This document shows positions 24,901 through 31,635 of a stretch of DNA of 39,586 bases, in pieces. The notes under the pieces were generated by a model. It was not told the DNA's origin. It was given only the letters and a program-made list of their open reading frames with translations, and did not search any database. Numbering within the stretch: the stretch's first letter is position 1; the number at the start of each line of letters is the position of its first letter. A program made the translations under genes and the position numbers. The stretch is from positions 1-39,586 of the forward strand of contig JBKPFU010000208.1 in NCBI GenBank assembly GCA_046728975.1, given 5' to 3'. Source of the stretch: JBKPFU01 sp046728975. Lineage in GTDB: Bacteria > Actinomycetota > Thermoleophilia > Gaiellales > Gaiellaceae.

Positions 24901-25013
24901 CGGTTCTGCTCGCGGACCGCGTCGAAGATCCGGTTCGTGTCCCACCAGTCGAGGATCTCCCGCTCGAGGCGGGTGTGATCCGGGATCTGCTCCAACGGTG
25001 AGAATTTGGCCAT
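21978..25013 (-). CDS. ileS: Isoleucyl-tRNA synthetase
   Basis: 1011 residues from the ATG at 25013 (MAKFSPLEQIPDHTRLEREI); the open frame runs 45 codons further but into the divergent trxA leader. It charges tRNA-Ile in the cytoplasm. Landmarks in order are the HIGH-type motif in NNPMGVHHAWGRT, a CP1 editing domain with VVWTTTPWTLPANVAAAARP, zinc-type CPRCGT and CASCGEE pairs, and ISRKRYFGLPLPFYPCD. GDAWLDAGIVPFSTLGWHT comes next, and the KMSKS position is occupied by GREMHRSWGNAIS. The anticodon-binding helical domain follows (LSNWYIRRSRRRFW). The length and C-terminal extension fit the IleRS form with a large C-terminal region seen in archaea, eukaryotes and many actinobacteria. No T-box leader was found. 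Confidence 0.95.
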   Translation of the reverse strand: MAKFSPLEQIPDHTRLEREILDWWDTNRIFDAVREQNRGRTRWSFIDGPITANNPMGVHHAWGRTLKDVFQRYKALRGFDQRYQNGFDCQGLWVEVEVEKALGLNSKREIEEYGLAEFAERCKERVAKFAEVITDQSRRLGMWMDWDNDYHTFSDTNIEYIWRFLKAVHERGWLYKGHRSTPWCPRCGTSISQHELFAGEYRELDHPSLFVRFPLKDRERESLVVWTTTPWTLPANVAAAARPNVEYGLRGGEWRMAREGEEYDHVAKGEDLLGLEYEGPFDDLPAQQGIVHRVIPWEDVSLEEGSGIVHIAPGAGTEDFELSRIHDLPVLVAIDESGRMNPEYGPFAGLTTEEVEQPVIDALRERGLLAEAGRIVHRYPTCWRCSTPLLFRVVDDWFIGCDEIRQPMLDANATVEWTPAHYGKRMDDWLRNMGDWNISRKRYFGLPLPFYPCDCGELNVIGSRAELDERATGGLEQLQELHRPWIDEVPIACASCGEEVRRVTEVGDAWLDAGIVPFSTLGWHTAEWIPGGYATGAAKGLSGADLPDHAYWEQWFPADWISEMREQIRLWFYSISFMSMTLEGVSPYRKVLTYEKLLDEHGREMHRSWGNAISADDALDRMGADVMRWMYCEQNPSQNIRFGYGPANEVKRRLLTLWNSVKFFVDYANIVEDFGTGGEARSLQPLDRWLLSRTEELRASVEAGYERFRTPAVVDEFHSFVEDLSNWYIRRSRRRFWNGDQAALQTLWQALVVAVQVIAPVMPFLADYLWRVLRTEDAPESVFLAGWPEERERDKTLLAEVAEVRQVVALARQAREQAGLRLRQPLRRLVVQGVDGARRHGDEIAEELRVKEVEFGDVEATELRVKPNLRVLGPKLGKELATVRAALEAGEFEQLDGGRFRAGGHELAPDEVLVERRGKEGWAVAGEDAITVALDTRLDDELELEGRVLDLIHRINTMRKDAGLELTDRITVTLPETQAELLRHADWIKEETLAVSIEADGDSAEPQIAKA

Positions 25014-25092
25014 CGCAAGCGATTCTAGAGCCGGGAACAGCGCGGCCCTCTCGGGCGTTTCACTCGACACCTCATCTGGAAAGGACACATTG

Positions 25093-25416
25093 ATGGCGAC
25101 AGCTGTGAAGACTGCGGACTTCGAACAGGAAGTCCTCAAAAGCGACAAGCCGGTGATCGTCGATTTCTGGGCCGAATGGTGCGGGCCGTGTCACGCGGTC
25201 GCGCCGGTGCTCGACAAGATCGCAGGCGAGCACGACGAGCTTCGCCTCGTCAAGGTCAACATCGACGAGGAGCCGGAGCTCGCGCAGCGGTACGGGATCG
25301 TCTCGATCCCGACGATGGTGCTCTTCAAGGACGGCGAGCCGGCGGCTGCGGCGATCGGTGCGCAGCCGAAGACCGCGCTCGAGCAGGCTCTCGGCTTGAC
25401 GTCGAACGGCGCCTAA
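25093..25416 (+). CDS. trxA: Thioredoxin
   Basis: 107 residues from the ATG at 25093, preceded by GGAAAGGA. The active site is FWAEWCGPCHAVAP, with the cis-proline in SIPTMVLFKDG. It is a standard one-domain cytoplasmic disulfide reductase. It starts 80 bases from ileS on the opposite strand, so the two share a promoter region. Thioredoxin is the normal reductant for many peroxiredoxins, including the kind found at 36903. Confidence 0.95.
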   Translation: MATAVKTADFEQEVLKSDKPVIVDFWAEWCGPCHAVAPVLDKIAGEHDELRLVKVNIDEEPELAQRYGIVSIPTMVLFKDGEPAAAAIGAQPKTALEQALGLTSNGA

Positions 25417-25423
25417 GCGCCGA

Positions 25424-25441
25424 GGCGCCGCTTGCGGCGCC
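25424..25441 (+). terminator. GC-rich hairpin after trxA
   Basis: GGCGCCGC-TT-GCGGCGCC begins eight bases past the trxA stop. It is a strong stem with only a two-base loop and no T-run, so it may be a weak terminator or RNA end-stabiliser. Confidence 0.4.
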
Positions 25442-25526
25442 GACGTCAGGACGTGCGGGCTCTGCCCGTGCGTCCGTCTGAATCGACCGGTCGAACGATC
25501 GACGTCTTCCGTCGACGCGCTAGGCG

Positions 25527-26051
25527 CTAGGCGCCTTCGGCCATCTCCTTCTCGGGCTTCGGCTCGGGCGAGACGGCGCGCGCCGTCGGCTCATCCACGA
25601 GGCTCAGCACGCGCATCCCGTGCACAAAGACGACAGCCCCGCCGAGCCAGCCGCCGAGCGTAAGAAACCCAAACCCGATCAGCGTGAGGATGAAGGCTGC
25701 GGCCGTCACGTCGCCCCGCGTGTAGCCGCCGTGGCCGATGATTGCCGTGATCGCGAAGAAAACGGTCGCCGTCACCATGGAGCTCAGGTGCAGGGTCGCC
25801 GTCCGCCAGAGCGGCGATCTCCACTCGATGGTGAGCCAGTCGACCAGCCCGGTCAAAGCCGTCGGAACGGTGAGAATCAGCCCGACCAGGAGCGCGACCC
25901 ACCAACCGAACGCGCCGTTGTTCTCGGCGATGCCCGTGACGTCGAGGAGAGCAGCGATCGTGGCGAAGGTGTAGGTGCCGATCGTTGCGTCCGTGAGCGG
26001 CGGATGGAGCGGGTGGCCCGGCAGGCCTTTCCACAGGTAGCTCAGCTTCAT
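25527..26051 (-). CDS. DUF2231 membrane protein
   Basis: 174 residues with four hydrophobic helices. It starts with the family hallmark GLPGHPLHPPLTDATIGTYT, where two histidines sit before helix 1. Further helices include VALLVGLILTVPTALTGLVD, TLHLSSMVTATVFFAITAII and AAFILTLIGFGFLTLGGWLG. DUF2231 members are suspected haem- or redox-linked membrane proteins, but none is assigned here. A charged tail ends EPKPEKEMAEGA. It converges with trxA. Confidence 0.85.
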   Translation of the reverse strand: MKLSYLWKGLPGHPLHPPLTDATIGTYTFATIAALLDVTGIAENNGAFGWWVALLVGLILTVPTALTGLVDWLTIEWRSPLWRTATLHLSSMVTATVFFAITAIIGHGGYTRGDVTAAAFILTLIGFGFLTLGGWLGGAVVFVHGMRVLSLVDEPTARAVSPEPKPEKEMAEGA

Positions 26052-26104
26052 GACCGCGGAACCCTTAGAGGTTTCCGCGAGCTGTGCTATTCGAAACCCG
26101 GGCG

Positions 26105-26251
26105 CTAGTGCTTCTGCCGCTCGAGGTAGTCGACGAAAGCTGCGTGCTTCGCCAGGTACTCCTCGAGCTCAGAGATGCCGACCCCGATCCAGTCCTCGAG
26201 CCAGGTGTCGTCGAGATCAGCCTCGATCCAGTGGAAGCCGCGATCGCTCAT
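26105..26251 (-). CDS. Small acidic hypothetical protein
   Basis: 48 residues from the ATG at 26251 (MSDRGFHWIEADLDDTWLED); the frame is open for 14 more codons upstream. It is acidic and aromatic, with a helix EELLAKH-like end (ELEEYLAKHAAFVDYLER). Codon use fits the genome. I do not recognise it. It lies 53 bases upstream of the DUF2231 gene on the same strand and may be in its operon. Confidence 0.5.
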   Translation of the reverse strand: MSDRGFHWIEADLDDTWLEDWIGVGISELEEYLAKHAAFVDYLERQKH

Positions 26252-26317
26252 GAATGAATCTTCGGGCCGTCGAGCCGCGCCGGCATGAGCCAAATGGCCT
26301 AATTTCGTGGCTCGATG

Positions 26318-26335
26318 GGCCTACTAGGCTAGGCC
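26318..26335. promoter_or_regulatory. GGCCTA/TAGGCC inverted repeat before the lipid kinase
   Basis: GGCCTA and TAGGCC flank six bases just upstream of the TTG start at 26339. A second pair (GAGCCA at 26287, TGGCTC at 26308) lies 25 bases further up. Either may be an operator or a leader hairpin. The evidence is symmetry only. Confidence 0.3.
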
Positions 26336-26338
26336 GCC

Positions 26339-27139
26339 TTGGGCGGCTTTCTGCTGATCAACCCGCACTCCGGCGACGAGCGCACGGGAGCGGACGAGCT
26401 GGCCGCTGCGGCGCACGAGCGCGAGGTGCGCACGCACGTGCTGCGGCCGGGCGAGGACGCTGCAGATCTCGCGCGTGCGGCCGACTCCGAGGTCATCGGC
26501 ATCGCGGGCGGGGATGGATCGCTTGCTCCTGTCGCGCAGGTTGCGCTCGAGACGAAAAGGGCGTTCGTCTGCGTCCCGTTCGGCACGCGCAACCATTTCG
26601 CCCGGGATCTCGGGCTCGAGCGCGACGATCCGGTCGCCGCGCTCGACGCGTTCGCCGGCGACGAACGGCGCATCGACGTCGGCCGGGTGAACGGCCGCAT
26701 CTTTCTCAACAACGTCTCCTTCGGGGTCTACGCGTCTCTCGTCCATCGGCGTGAGCGACACCGCCGGCGGCGGCAGCTGCTCGCGCGTGCGCGGGCTCTC
26801 CTGCGAACGCTGCGGCATCCGCACCGGCTGCGCGTGAGCGTCGACGGCGAAGCGATCAGTGCACGTCTCGTTCTCGTTGCGAACAACGCCTACGAACTCC
26901 AGCTGTTCGACCTCGGCGCCCGCCCGTCCCTCGACGAGGGACGGCTGCACTTGTACACGGTGGGTGCATTGATGCCGAGGGCCTGGGATGAGCGCTCGGC
27001 CGCCGCCTTCACGATCGACGCGGTGGAGCGCCTACAGGCCGCAGTCGACGGAGAGCCGGCCGAGCTCGAGCCGCCGCTTCGTTTTTCGATCGAGCCGCGG
27101 GCGCTACGCGTCCAGCTGCCGCGCGCGCCAAGCAGCTAG
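26339..27139 (+). CDS. Diacylglycerol-kinase-family lipid kinase
   Basis: 266 residues. A TTG is used because a TAG stands in frame four codons earlier. The N-terminal nucleotide-binding half has FLLINPHSG, IGIAGGDGSL (the GGDG box at 57-60) and VCVPFGTRNHFARDLGL, which replaces the usual GTxNDFAR. The C-terminal beta half has IFLNNVSFGVYASLV and LVLVANNAYELQLFDLG. The family phosphorylates diacylglycerol, sphingoid bases or similar lipids at the membrane. At 266 residues it is slightly short of the usual 290-330. Its last 36 bases overlap the convergent Nudix gene. Confidence 0.88.
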   Translation: MGGFLLINPHSGDERTGADELAAAAHEREVRTHVLRPGEDAADLARAADSEVIGIAGGDGSLAPVAQVALETKRAFVCVPFGTRNHFARDLGLERDDPVAALDAFAGDERRIDVGRVNGRIFLNNVSFGVYASLVHRRERHRRRRQLLARARALLRTLRHPHRLRVSVDGEAISARLVLVANNAYELQLFDLGARPSLDEGRLHLYTVGALMPRAWDERSAAAFTIDAVERLQAAVDGEPAELEPPLRFSIEPRALRVQLPRAPSS

Positions 27140-27625
27140 GACCTTCGGCACGTTCTCGAAGGCGGTTTCTTCCGGCGGCGGCAGATCGTCGGGGCCGAAC
27201 CACGCCAGCTCGGACACGTCGTCCGCGGGGACCGGCTGGCCGCTCACGACACGGGCCGTCCAGTAGAGGTTCAGCGTCGCCTGTGCCGTCGAGTCGCCGC
27301 CGTAGTGGTCCATCCATACGCCGACGAAGTCGACCGGCTCGATCTCGAGCCCGGTCTCCTCGCGGAGCTCGCGTCGTAGACCGTCGAGCGGATGCTCGCC
27401 TTCCTCGAGGAACCCGCCCGGCGTGTCCCACCGCCCGCGGAAGGGCTCGCCGGCGCGGCGTCCCAGCAGGAGCCGTCCCTCGTCGTCGACCACCAGTGCG
27501 CTGGCGGTCGCCTTCGAGCCGGCAAAAACGATGAACCCGCAGGCAGGACATTCGAGCCGCTTCTCGTAGCCCGTCAGCGCGGTGCGGCACCTCGGACAGA
27601 ACCTCCAGCCCTCGAGCTCCGGCAC
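27104..27625 (-). CDS. Nudix hydrolase with N-terminal zinc ribbon
   Basis: About 173 residues from GTG at 27625 (VPELEGWRFCPRCRTALTGY); a longer frame to 27667 would run into the divergent small gene. A zinc ribbon (CPRC...CPAC) precedes the Nudix fold. The Nudix box is GGFLEEGEHPLDGLRRELRE followed by ETGLE, complete with the REUXEE metal ligands. This is the NudC-like domain order, but the protein is shorter than NADH pyrophosphatase. A housecleaning role on a nucleoside diphosphate derivative is inferred. Confidence 0.88.
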   Translation of the reverse strand: MPELEGWRFCPRCRTALTGYEKRLECPACGFIVFAGSKATASALVVDDEGRLLLGRRAGEPFRGRWDTPGGFLEEGEHPLDGLRRELREETGLEIEPVDFVGVWMDHYGGDSTAQATLNLYWTARVVSGQPVPADDVSELAWFGPDDLPPPEETAFENVPKVLAAWRARQLDA

Positions 27626-27642
27626 ACCGGCACAATACGGCG

Positions 27643-27783
27643 ATGCACGACCAACCAGAGCCGACACCGGACGAGGAAGAGCGCGCGCCGGAGGAGCAAG
27701 GCGAGCACGAAGCGATGCGGGGCCCGGGCCACGACAACCCGCCGGACGTCGCGCAGGACGACTCGGAGATCCACGACGCCTAG
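27643..27783 (+). CDS. Small acidic protein, 46 residues
   Basis: ATG at 27643 to TAG at 27781-27783. The product is almost wholly polar and acidic (MHDQPEPTPDEEERAPEEQG, DNPPDVAQDDSEIHDA) and predicted disordered. It is too short for usual cut-offs, but codon use is G/C-ending. It sits directly before the cyclic-nucleotide-binding gene and could be translated ahead of it. No family is known. Confidence 0.45.
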   Translation: MHDQPEPTPDEEERAPEEQGEHEAMRGPGHDNPPDVAQDDSEIHDA

Positions 27784-27817
27784 GTTCGTCCCCGCCGCCG
27801 TCACCGAGCTCTCCCGC

Positions 27818-28159
27818 GTGCCGCTCTTCGCTTCGCTGCCGGGCGAGGTGCTCACCCAGCTCGCGCGGCGGATGGAGCGCGAGGAGGTCGCGCCCGGCAC
27901 GGGCATGGTCCGCGAAGGCGAGGGCGGGGACCGCTTCTACGTCGTCCTCTCGGGCCTCTTCGCGGTCTCGCAGGAGTCGCTGGGGCCGAGGCGGCTGTTG
28001 CGGCCGGGTGATTACTTCGGTGAGGTCGCGCTCGCATTCGACATCCCGAGGACGGCGTCGGTGCGTGCAATGACGCCCGGCACCGTCGCAAGCTGCGACC
28101 GTGAGACGTTCGACGAGTTTCTGCGGCCTTTGTTCGCCGACGACTCAGACGAGAGCTAA
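27818..28159 (+). CDS. Cyclic-nucleotide-binding (CAP_ED) single-domain protein
   Basis: About 113 residues from GTG at 27818; the frame is open upstream but lacks a start codon, and its N-terminal edge (AAVTELSRVPLFASLPGEVL) suggests the fold begins a few residues earlier. The cNMP fold is clear: MVREGEGGDRFYVVLSGLFA, then LLRPGDYFGEVALAFDIPRT, where the phosphate-binding cassette has FGE and Arg, and ASVRAMTPGTVASCDRETF. No DNA-binding domain follows, so it is not a CRP-type regulator on its own. The start is uncertain. It converges with the serine hydrolase gene. Confidence 0.75.
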   Translation: MPLFASLPGEVLTQLARRMEREEVAPGTGMVREGEGGDRFYVVLSGLFAVSQESLGPRRLLRPGDYFGEVALAFDIPRTASVRAMTPGTVASCDRETFDEFLRPLFADDSDES

Positions 28160-28962
28160 GCGAGCTCCGCCAGCACGGCGTCCGACAGCTTCGGCCAGGC
28201 CTCCTTGGCCCAGTCGCCGAACGCGAGGTCCGTCAGGCACGCGCATGCCAGGGGCACGTCCGCGTCGACCCAGAGGAACGTCCCGCTGCCGCCGAAGTGG
28301 CCGAACGTGCGCGACGAGTTGCGCTCGCCGGTCCAGTGCGGGCGCTTCCCGTTCTTGAGCTCGAACCCCAGCCCCCAGTCGTTTGGCTCGAAGCGGCCGA
28401 ACTCGGGCAGGACGCCCGGGAGTCCGGGGAACTGCACGGACGTCGCCTCGTCCAGCGTCTCGCGCGCGACGAGGCTCGGCGCGAGCAGCTCCTGCGCGAC
28501 CGCGGCGAGGTCGTCCAGCGTGCCGCGAAGTCCGCCGGCAGGTGAGCCGTCCAGAACGGCGTTCATCCGCAGCGGCTGGAGCACGGCGGCGCGGAAGTAG
28601 TCCTCGAACGGCATCTCCGCTGACTCGCTTACCTTCGTGCCCAGGAGCTCGAACCCCGTGTTCGAGTAGATGCGCCGCTCGCCGGGACGAGCGATCGGAG
28701 CGGTGCCCTCGAACGGCAGGCCGGAAGCGTGCGCGAGGAGGTGCCGAACGGTGGAGCCAGGAGGCCCCGCGGCCTCGTCGAGGTCGACCACCGCTTCTTC
28801 CGCTGCGACGAGAACGGCCATGGCCGTAACGGGTTTCGTGACCGACGTCCAGCCGAGCTCGAGCTGCTGGGGCCCGTGGGTCGCGACGACGCCGTCGGCG
28901 GAGACGATGGCCGCGGCCGCATTCGCCGCCGGCCACTCGTCGATCTGCCTCAGGGCCTCCAC
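28156..28962 (-). CDS. Serine hydrolase, class C beta-lactamase/DD-peptidase family
   Basis: 268 residues from GTG. The catalytic SxxK is SVTK (Ser40, Lys43), the YxN is YSN (in RRIYSNTGFELLG) and a HFGGSG box occurs near the C terminus in place of the KTG. RHLLAHASGLPF is typical of the family. No signal peptide is seen, so it is likely cytoplasmic and acts as an esterase or amidase rather than a drug-resistance enzyme. At 268 residues it is shorter than usual (350-400). Confidence 0.85.
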   Translation of the reverse strand: MEALRQIDEWPAANAAAAIVSADGVVATHGPQQLELGWTSVTKPVTAMAVLVAAEEAVVDLDEAAGPPGSTVRHLLAHASGLPFEGTAPIARPGERRIYSNTGFELLGTKVSESAEMPFEDYFRAAVLQPLRMNAVLDGSPAGGLRGTLDDLAAVAQELLAPSLVARETLDEATSVQFPGLPGVLPEFGRFEPNDWGLGFELKNGKRPHWTGERNSSRTFGHFGGSGTFLWVDADVPLACACLTDLAFGDWAKEAWPKLSDAVLAELA

Positions 28963-28971
28963 CCCGCGATA

Positions 28972-29140
28972 CTAGGAGGGTTTGACGAAACAGCGTCTAT
29001 GCCGCCGGACTGCGCTGCTCGCCCCGATGCTGCGTCCTCAGTCGCGTCCGTACCATTCAGGTACGAACACTCCCTGCGTCCTTGCCTCGGAACGAGCAGC
29101 ACATCCCGGCGACGAGCACCGTTCCGCCAAACCCTCCTAG
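28972..29140. repeat. 169-bp imperfect palindrome between divergent genes
   Basis: The outer 13 bases are perfect inverted repeats (CTAGGAGGGTTTG and CAAACCCTCCTAG), and the similarity runs inward for about 25 bases with mismatches. An inner pair GCTGCTCG/CGAGCAGC follows. The exact centre is a small hairpin, CGTACC-ATTCA-GGTACG (29049-29065). The whole gap between the serine hydrolase start and the ridA start is taken by this structure. Many outer-arm mismatches are a/g or c/t in a direction that would give G-U pairs in a minus-strand RNA. It may be a miniature element or a structured RNA. Confidence 0.65.
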
Positions 29141-29146
29141 GCCGGC

Positions 29147-29530
29147 ATGGAGCGGCGGCAGATCTCGTCGGGCTCACCGTACGAGTCCGTGATGGGCTAC
29201 TGCCGCGCCGTGCGCGTGGGCGACCACATCTTCGTCGCCGGAACCGCGCCGATCATGGAAGGCGGCGCCGATCCACCGCAGGACGCTTACGGCCAGACGC
29301 GCAGGTGCCTCGACATCGTCGCCAAGGCGCTCGCTGACGCCGGATCGGGGCTCGAGCACGTCGTCCGCACCAGGATCTATCTCGCCCGGCGGGAGGACTT
29401 CGAAGAGGTCGCGCGGGCACACGGCGAGGTGTTCAGCGCGATCCGGCCGGTGAACACGACAGTGGTCGTCGGTGAGCTGATCGACCCGCGCTGGGCGCTG
29501 GAGATCGAGGTCGACGCGGTCGCCGCGTAA
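29147..29530 (+). CDS. RidA/YjgF/UK114 family protein
   Basis: 127 residues. Family features are RAVRVGDHIFVAGTAPIME, CLDIVAKALADAGSGLEHVV, RTRIYLARREDFEEVARAHG and RPVNTTVVVGELIDPRWALE. The DPRWALEIEVDA motif keeps Arg at the spot used for imine/enamine hydrolysis in RidA proper. It is a trimeric cytoplasmic fold that removes reactive imines from PLP enzymes; the subfamily is uncertain. The ATG lies six bases after the end of the 169-bp palindrome, with no clear Shine-Dalgarno sequence. Confidence 0.88.
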   Translation: MERRQISSGSPYESVMGYCRAVRVGDHIFVAGTAPIMEGGADPPQDAYGQTRRCLDIVAKALADAGSGLEHVVRTRIYLARREDFEEVARAHGEVFSAIRPVNTTVVVGELIDPRWALEIEVDAVAA

Positions 29531-29578
29531 GGCCGCCGCGTACTGACCGGCGTCGAAACGGGTAGATACTGCGCTCCG

Positions 29579-30784
29579 ATGAAGCAGATCTTCCCGCCGA
29601 GCATCACGGGCAAGGGCTCTTCGTTCGCCGAGGGCGGCAGCGTCCTCGACCACAAGTTCGGCTCCAGCGAGCCGTACACGCTGGGGGTGGAGGAGGAGTA
29701 CATGCTGCTCGATCCCGAGACGTTCGACCTCGTGCAGCACATCGACACGGTCCTCGCGGCGATCACCGGGCACGAGCTCGAGACGCGTGTCAGCCCAGAG
29801 CTGATGCAGTCGACGCTCGAGATCGCGACGCCGGTCTGCCGCACCCCGTCCGACGTCCAGCGAGAGCTGCTGAAGCTCCGCGGCTACGTCACCGGCGTGG
29901 CACACGAGCAGTCGCTGCGAGTGGGGTCGGCGGGGACGCACCCCTTTTCGCTGTTCGAGCGCCAGCGCATCACGGCTCGCGACCGCTACCGCCACCTCGT
30001 CGACCAGCTCCAGTACGTCGCCCGAAGGGAGCTGATCTTCGGGCTCCACGTCCACGTTGCCGTGGACGACGCGGAGAAGGCGATCAAGGTCGTCAACGGC
30101 CTGCTCGCGCATCTGTCGTCGCTGCTCGCACTCTCGGCCAACTCGCCGTTCTGGCGCGGCGAGCCGACCGGGCTCTCCTCGAGCCGGCAGATGGTGTTCG
30201 CCGCCTTCCCGCGCTCGGGCCCCCCGCCGCGCTTCCGCGACTACGCCGACTACGCCGAGGTCGTCGGTCAGCTCGAGAAGACAGGCTGCATCGCGGACTA
30301 CACCCACATCTGGTGGGACATCCGGCTGCATCCTCGGCTAGGCACCGTCGAAATTCGGGTGTGCGACGCCGTCACAAGGCTCGAGCACGCGGTCGCGCTG
30401 ACGGCGTTCTGCCAGGCGCTCGTCAAGCACTACTGCGAGCAGTACGAGCGCGGCGCGGAGATCCCCTCTTATCACCGGATTCTCACGACCGAGAACAAGT
30501 GGCTCGCCGCGCGCTACGGCCTGGAGGCCCCCGTGATGGATCTCGCCACGGGGAGGCGCAATCGCGTGCCGGTCGCCCAGCTGATTCGGCGAACGCTCCG
30601 CGACCTCGAGCCGCACGCGCGCGAGCTCGGTGCAGACGCCGAGCTGGAAGGCGTGCGCGAGATTCTCGCCAATGGCAGCGGCGCCGATCGCCAGCGCCGT
30701 GTCTTCAACGCGAACCGCGACATCGTCGAGGTCGTGCGCGAGATCGCGGCGGCGACGGAGGTGGAGGCGGCCGTCCCCGCTTAG
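29579..30784 (+). CDS. YbdK-type carboxylate-amine ligase (GCS2 family)
   Basis: 401 residues. The core starts at about residue 33: YTLGVEEEYMLLDP, then ETRVSPELMQSTLEIATPVC, FGLHVHVAVDD, SANSPFWRGEPTGLSSSRQM, TGCIADYTHIWWDIRLHPR and LGTVEIRVCDAVT. This is the glutamate-cysteine ligase 2 family of ATP-grasp-like enzymes. Members such as E. coli YbdK have weak glutamate-cysteine ligase activity, and actinobacterial EgtA relatives feed ergothioneine synthesis. No other thiol gene is near, so the amine substrate is open. A 32-residue N-terminal extension precedes the core. It lies 48 bases after ridA and is probably in one unit. Confidence 0.88.
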   Translation: MKQIFPPSITGKGSSFAEGGSVLDHKFGSSEPYTLGVEEEYMLLDPETFDLVQHIDTVLAAITGHELETRVSPELMQSTLEIATPVCRTPSDVQRELLKLRGYVTGVAHEQSLRVGSAGTHPFSLFERQRITARDRYRHLVDQLQYVARRELIFGLHVHVAVDDAEKAIKVVNGLLAHLSSLLALSANSPFWRGEPTGLSSSRQMVFAAFPRSGPPPRFRDYADYAEVVGQLEKTGCIADYTHIWWDIRLHPRLGTVEIRVCDAVTRLEHAVALTAFCQALVKHYCEQYERGAEIPSYHRILTTENKWLAARYGLEAPVMDLATGRRNRVPVAQLIRRTLRDLEPHARELGADAELEGVREILANGSGADRQRRVFNANRDIVEVVREIAAATEVEAAVPA

Positions 30785-31599
30785 GCGCGGGATACGCGGT
30801 AGGTCTTCGTGTCGACGACGAAGACCGGCTTTCCCGCCAGCTTGACAACGAGATCGCCGCCGCGCAACGCCAACCGGACCTTCCAGAGATCTTCTCGGCG
30901 GCCGCGCCAAGGGATGTCGATGCAGACTGCCTTCGCATGCCGCGCGTCGAGCGCGTGGACGAAGGGCTGCTTCCCCTCACCTCCCATGTAGAACGTGTAC
31001 GCCCAGCCGCCGTCGGGGGTTGTGGCGCGCGACATCGGCATCCCCGTCATCGACCATTCGCTCCGGCGCCGGTCGTCGACGATCCGACGGGTGAGGCGCC
31101 CGTACGGGAGGTCGTACGCGACGACGGTGTACCGGCCGTAGTCCGTCCGCGAGACGTTGTGGATCAGGTAGAGCATCCGCCCGTTCGGCGAGAGCGCGTC
31201 GAAGGAGTAGTGGCCGCGCAACGTGACGATCTTCCGCAGCCGGAGCGTTTTCGCGTCCAGCACCGGGAAGCGGGTCGTCTTGCGGAGCTCGGCGGTCCCG
31301 ATCGCCGTCGAGAGCACGAGCGTGCGGCCGTCGGCCGACACGCCCGCGGTGTCGCCGTTCCAGGTAACGGCGGGGATTCCCCAGACGCCGGCGAGCCGAG
31401 TCGAGCGTAGGACGCGGCCGTCGCGCACGCGCACCGCGGCAACCACCGTGCCGCCGCGAGCGAGGGCGACGTAGCGGATCTTTCCGCCGGGTGCGACGAC
31501 GCCGGAGCGGGCTCCCTGCTCTGCAACCGGGGACGGGCCCGCAGCCAGGACGGCTCCGGCAAGCACGAGCGCAGCGCCTGCGACGAGAACGATTCGCAT
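30781..31599 (-). CDS. Secreted propeller-like protein A
   Basis: 272 residues from ATG with GAGGGGGCG upstream. The signal peptide is MRIVLVAGAALVLAGAVLAA. The body consists of strand repeats: GKIRYVALARGGTVVAAVRV, VSADGRTLVLSTAIGTAELR, YSFDALSPNGRMLYLIHN, WAYTFYMG and, at the end, VCIDIPWRG, KVRLALRGGDLVVKLAGK and VFVVDTKTYRVSR. The layout fits a TolB/YVTN-type beta-propeller, exported. It is a clear paralogue of the next gene upstream, sharing most motifs. Its stop overlaps the stop of the ligase gene on the other strand. Function unknown. Confidence 0.8.
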   Translation of the reverse strand: MRIVLVAGAALVLAGAVLAAGPSPVAEQGARSGVVAPGGKIRYVALARGGTVVAAVRVRDGRVLRSTRLAGVWGIPAVTWNGDTAGVSADGRTLVLSTAIGTAELRKTTRFPVLDAKTLRLRKIVTLRGHYSFDALSPNGRMLYLIHNVSRTDYGRYTVVAYDLPYGRLTRRIVDDRRRSEWSMTGMPMSRATTPDGGWAYTFYMGGEGKQPFVHALDARHAKAVCIDIPWRGRREDLWKVRLALRGGDLVVKLAGKPVFVVDTKTYRVSRA

Positions 31600-31635
31600 C
31601 GCCCCCTCTACACCGCCCCGGCTCGAAAGGTTCCG

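Noticed and set aside
29174..30331. 385-codon open frame on the minus strand
   Set aside because: It is antisense to the RidA and YbdK-type ligase genes, both clear family members, and its translation shows no fold or motif.
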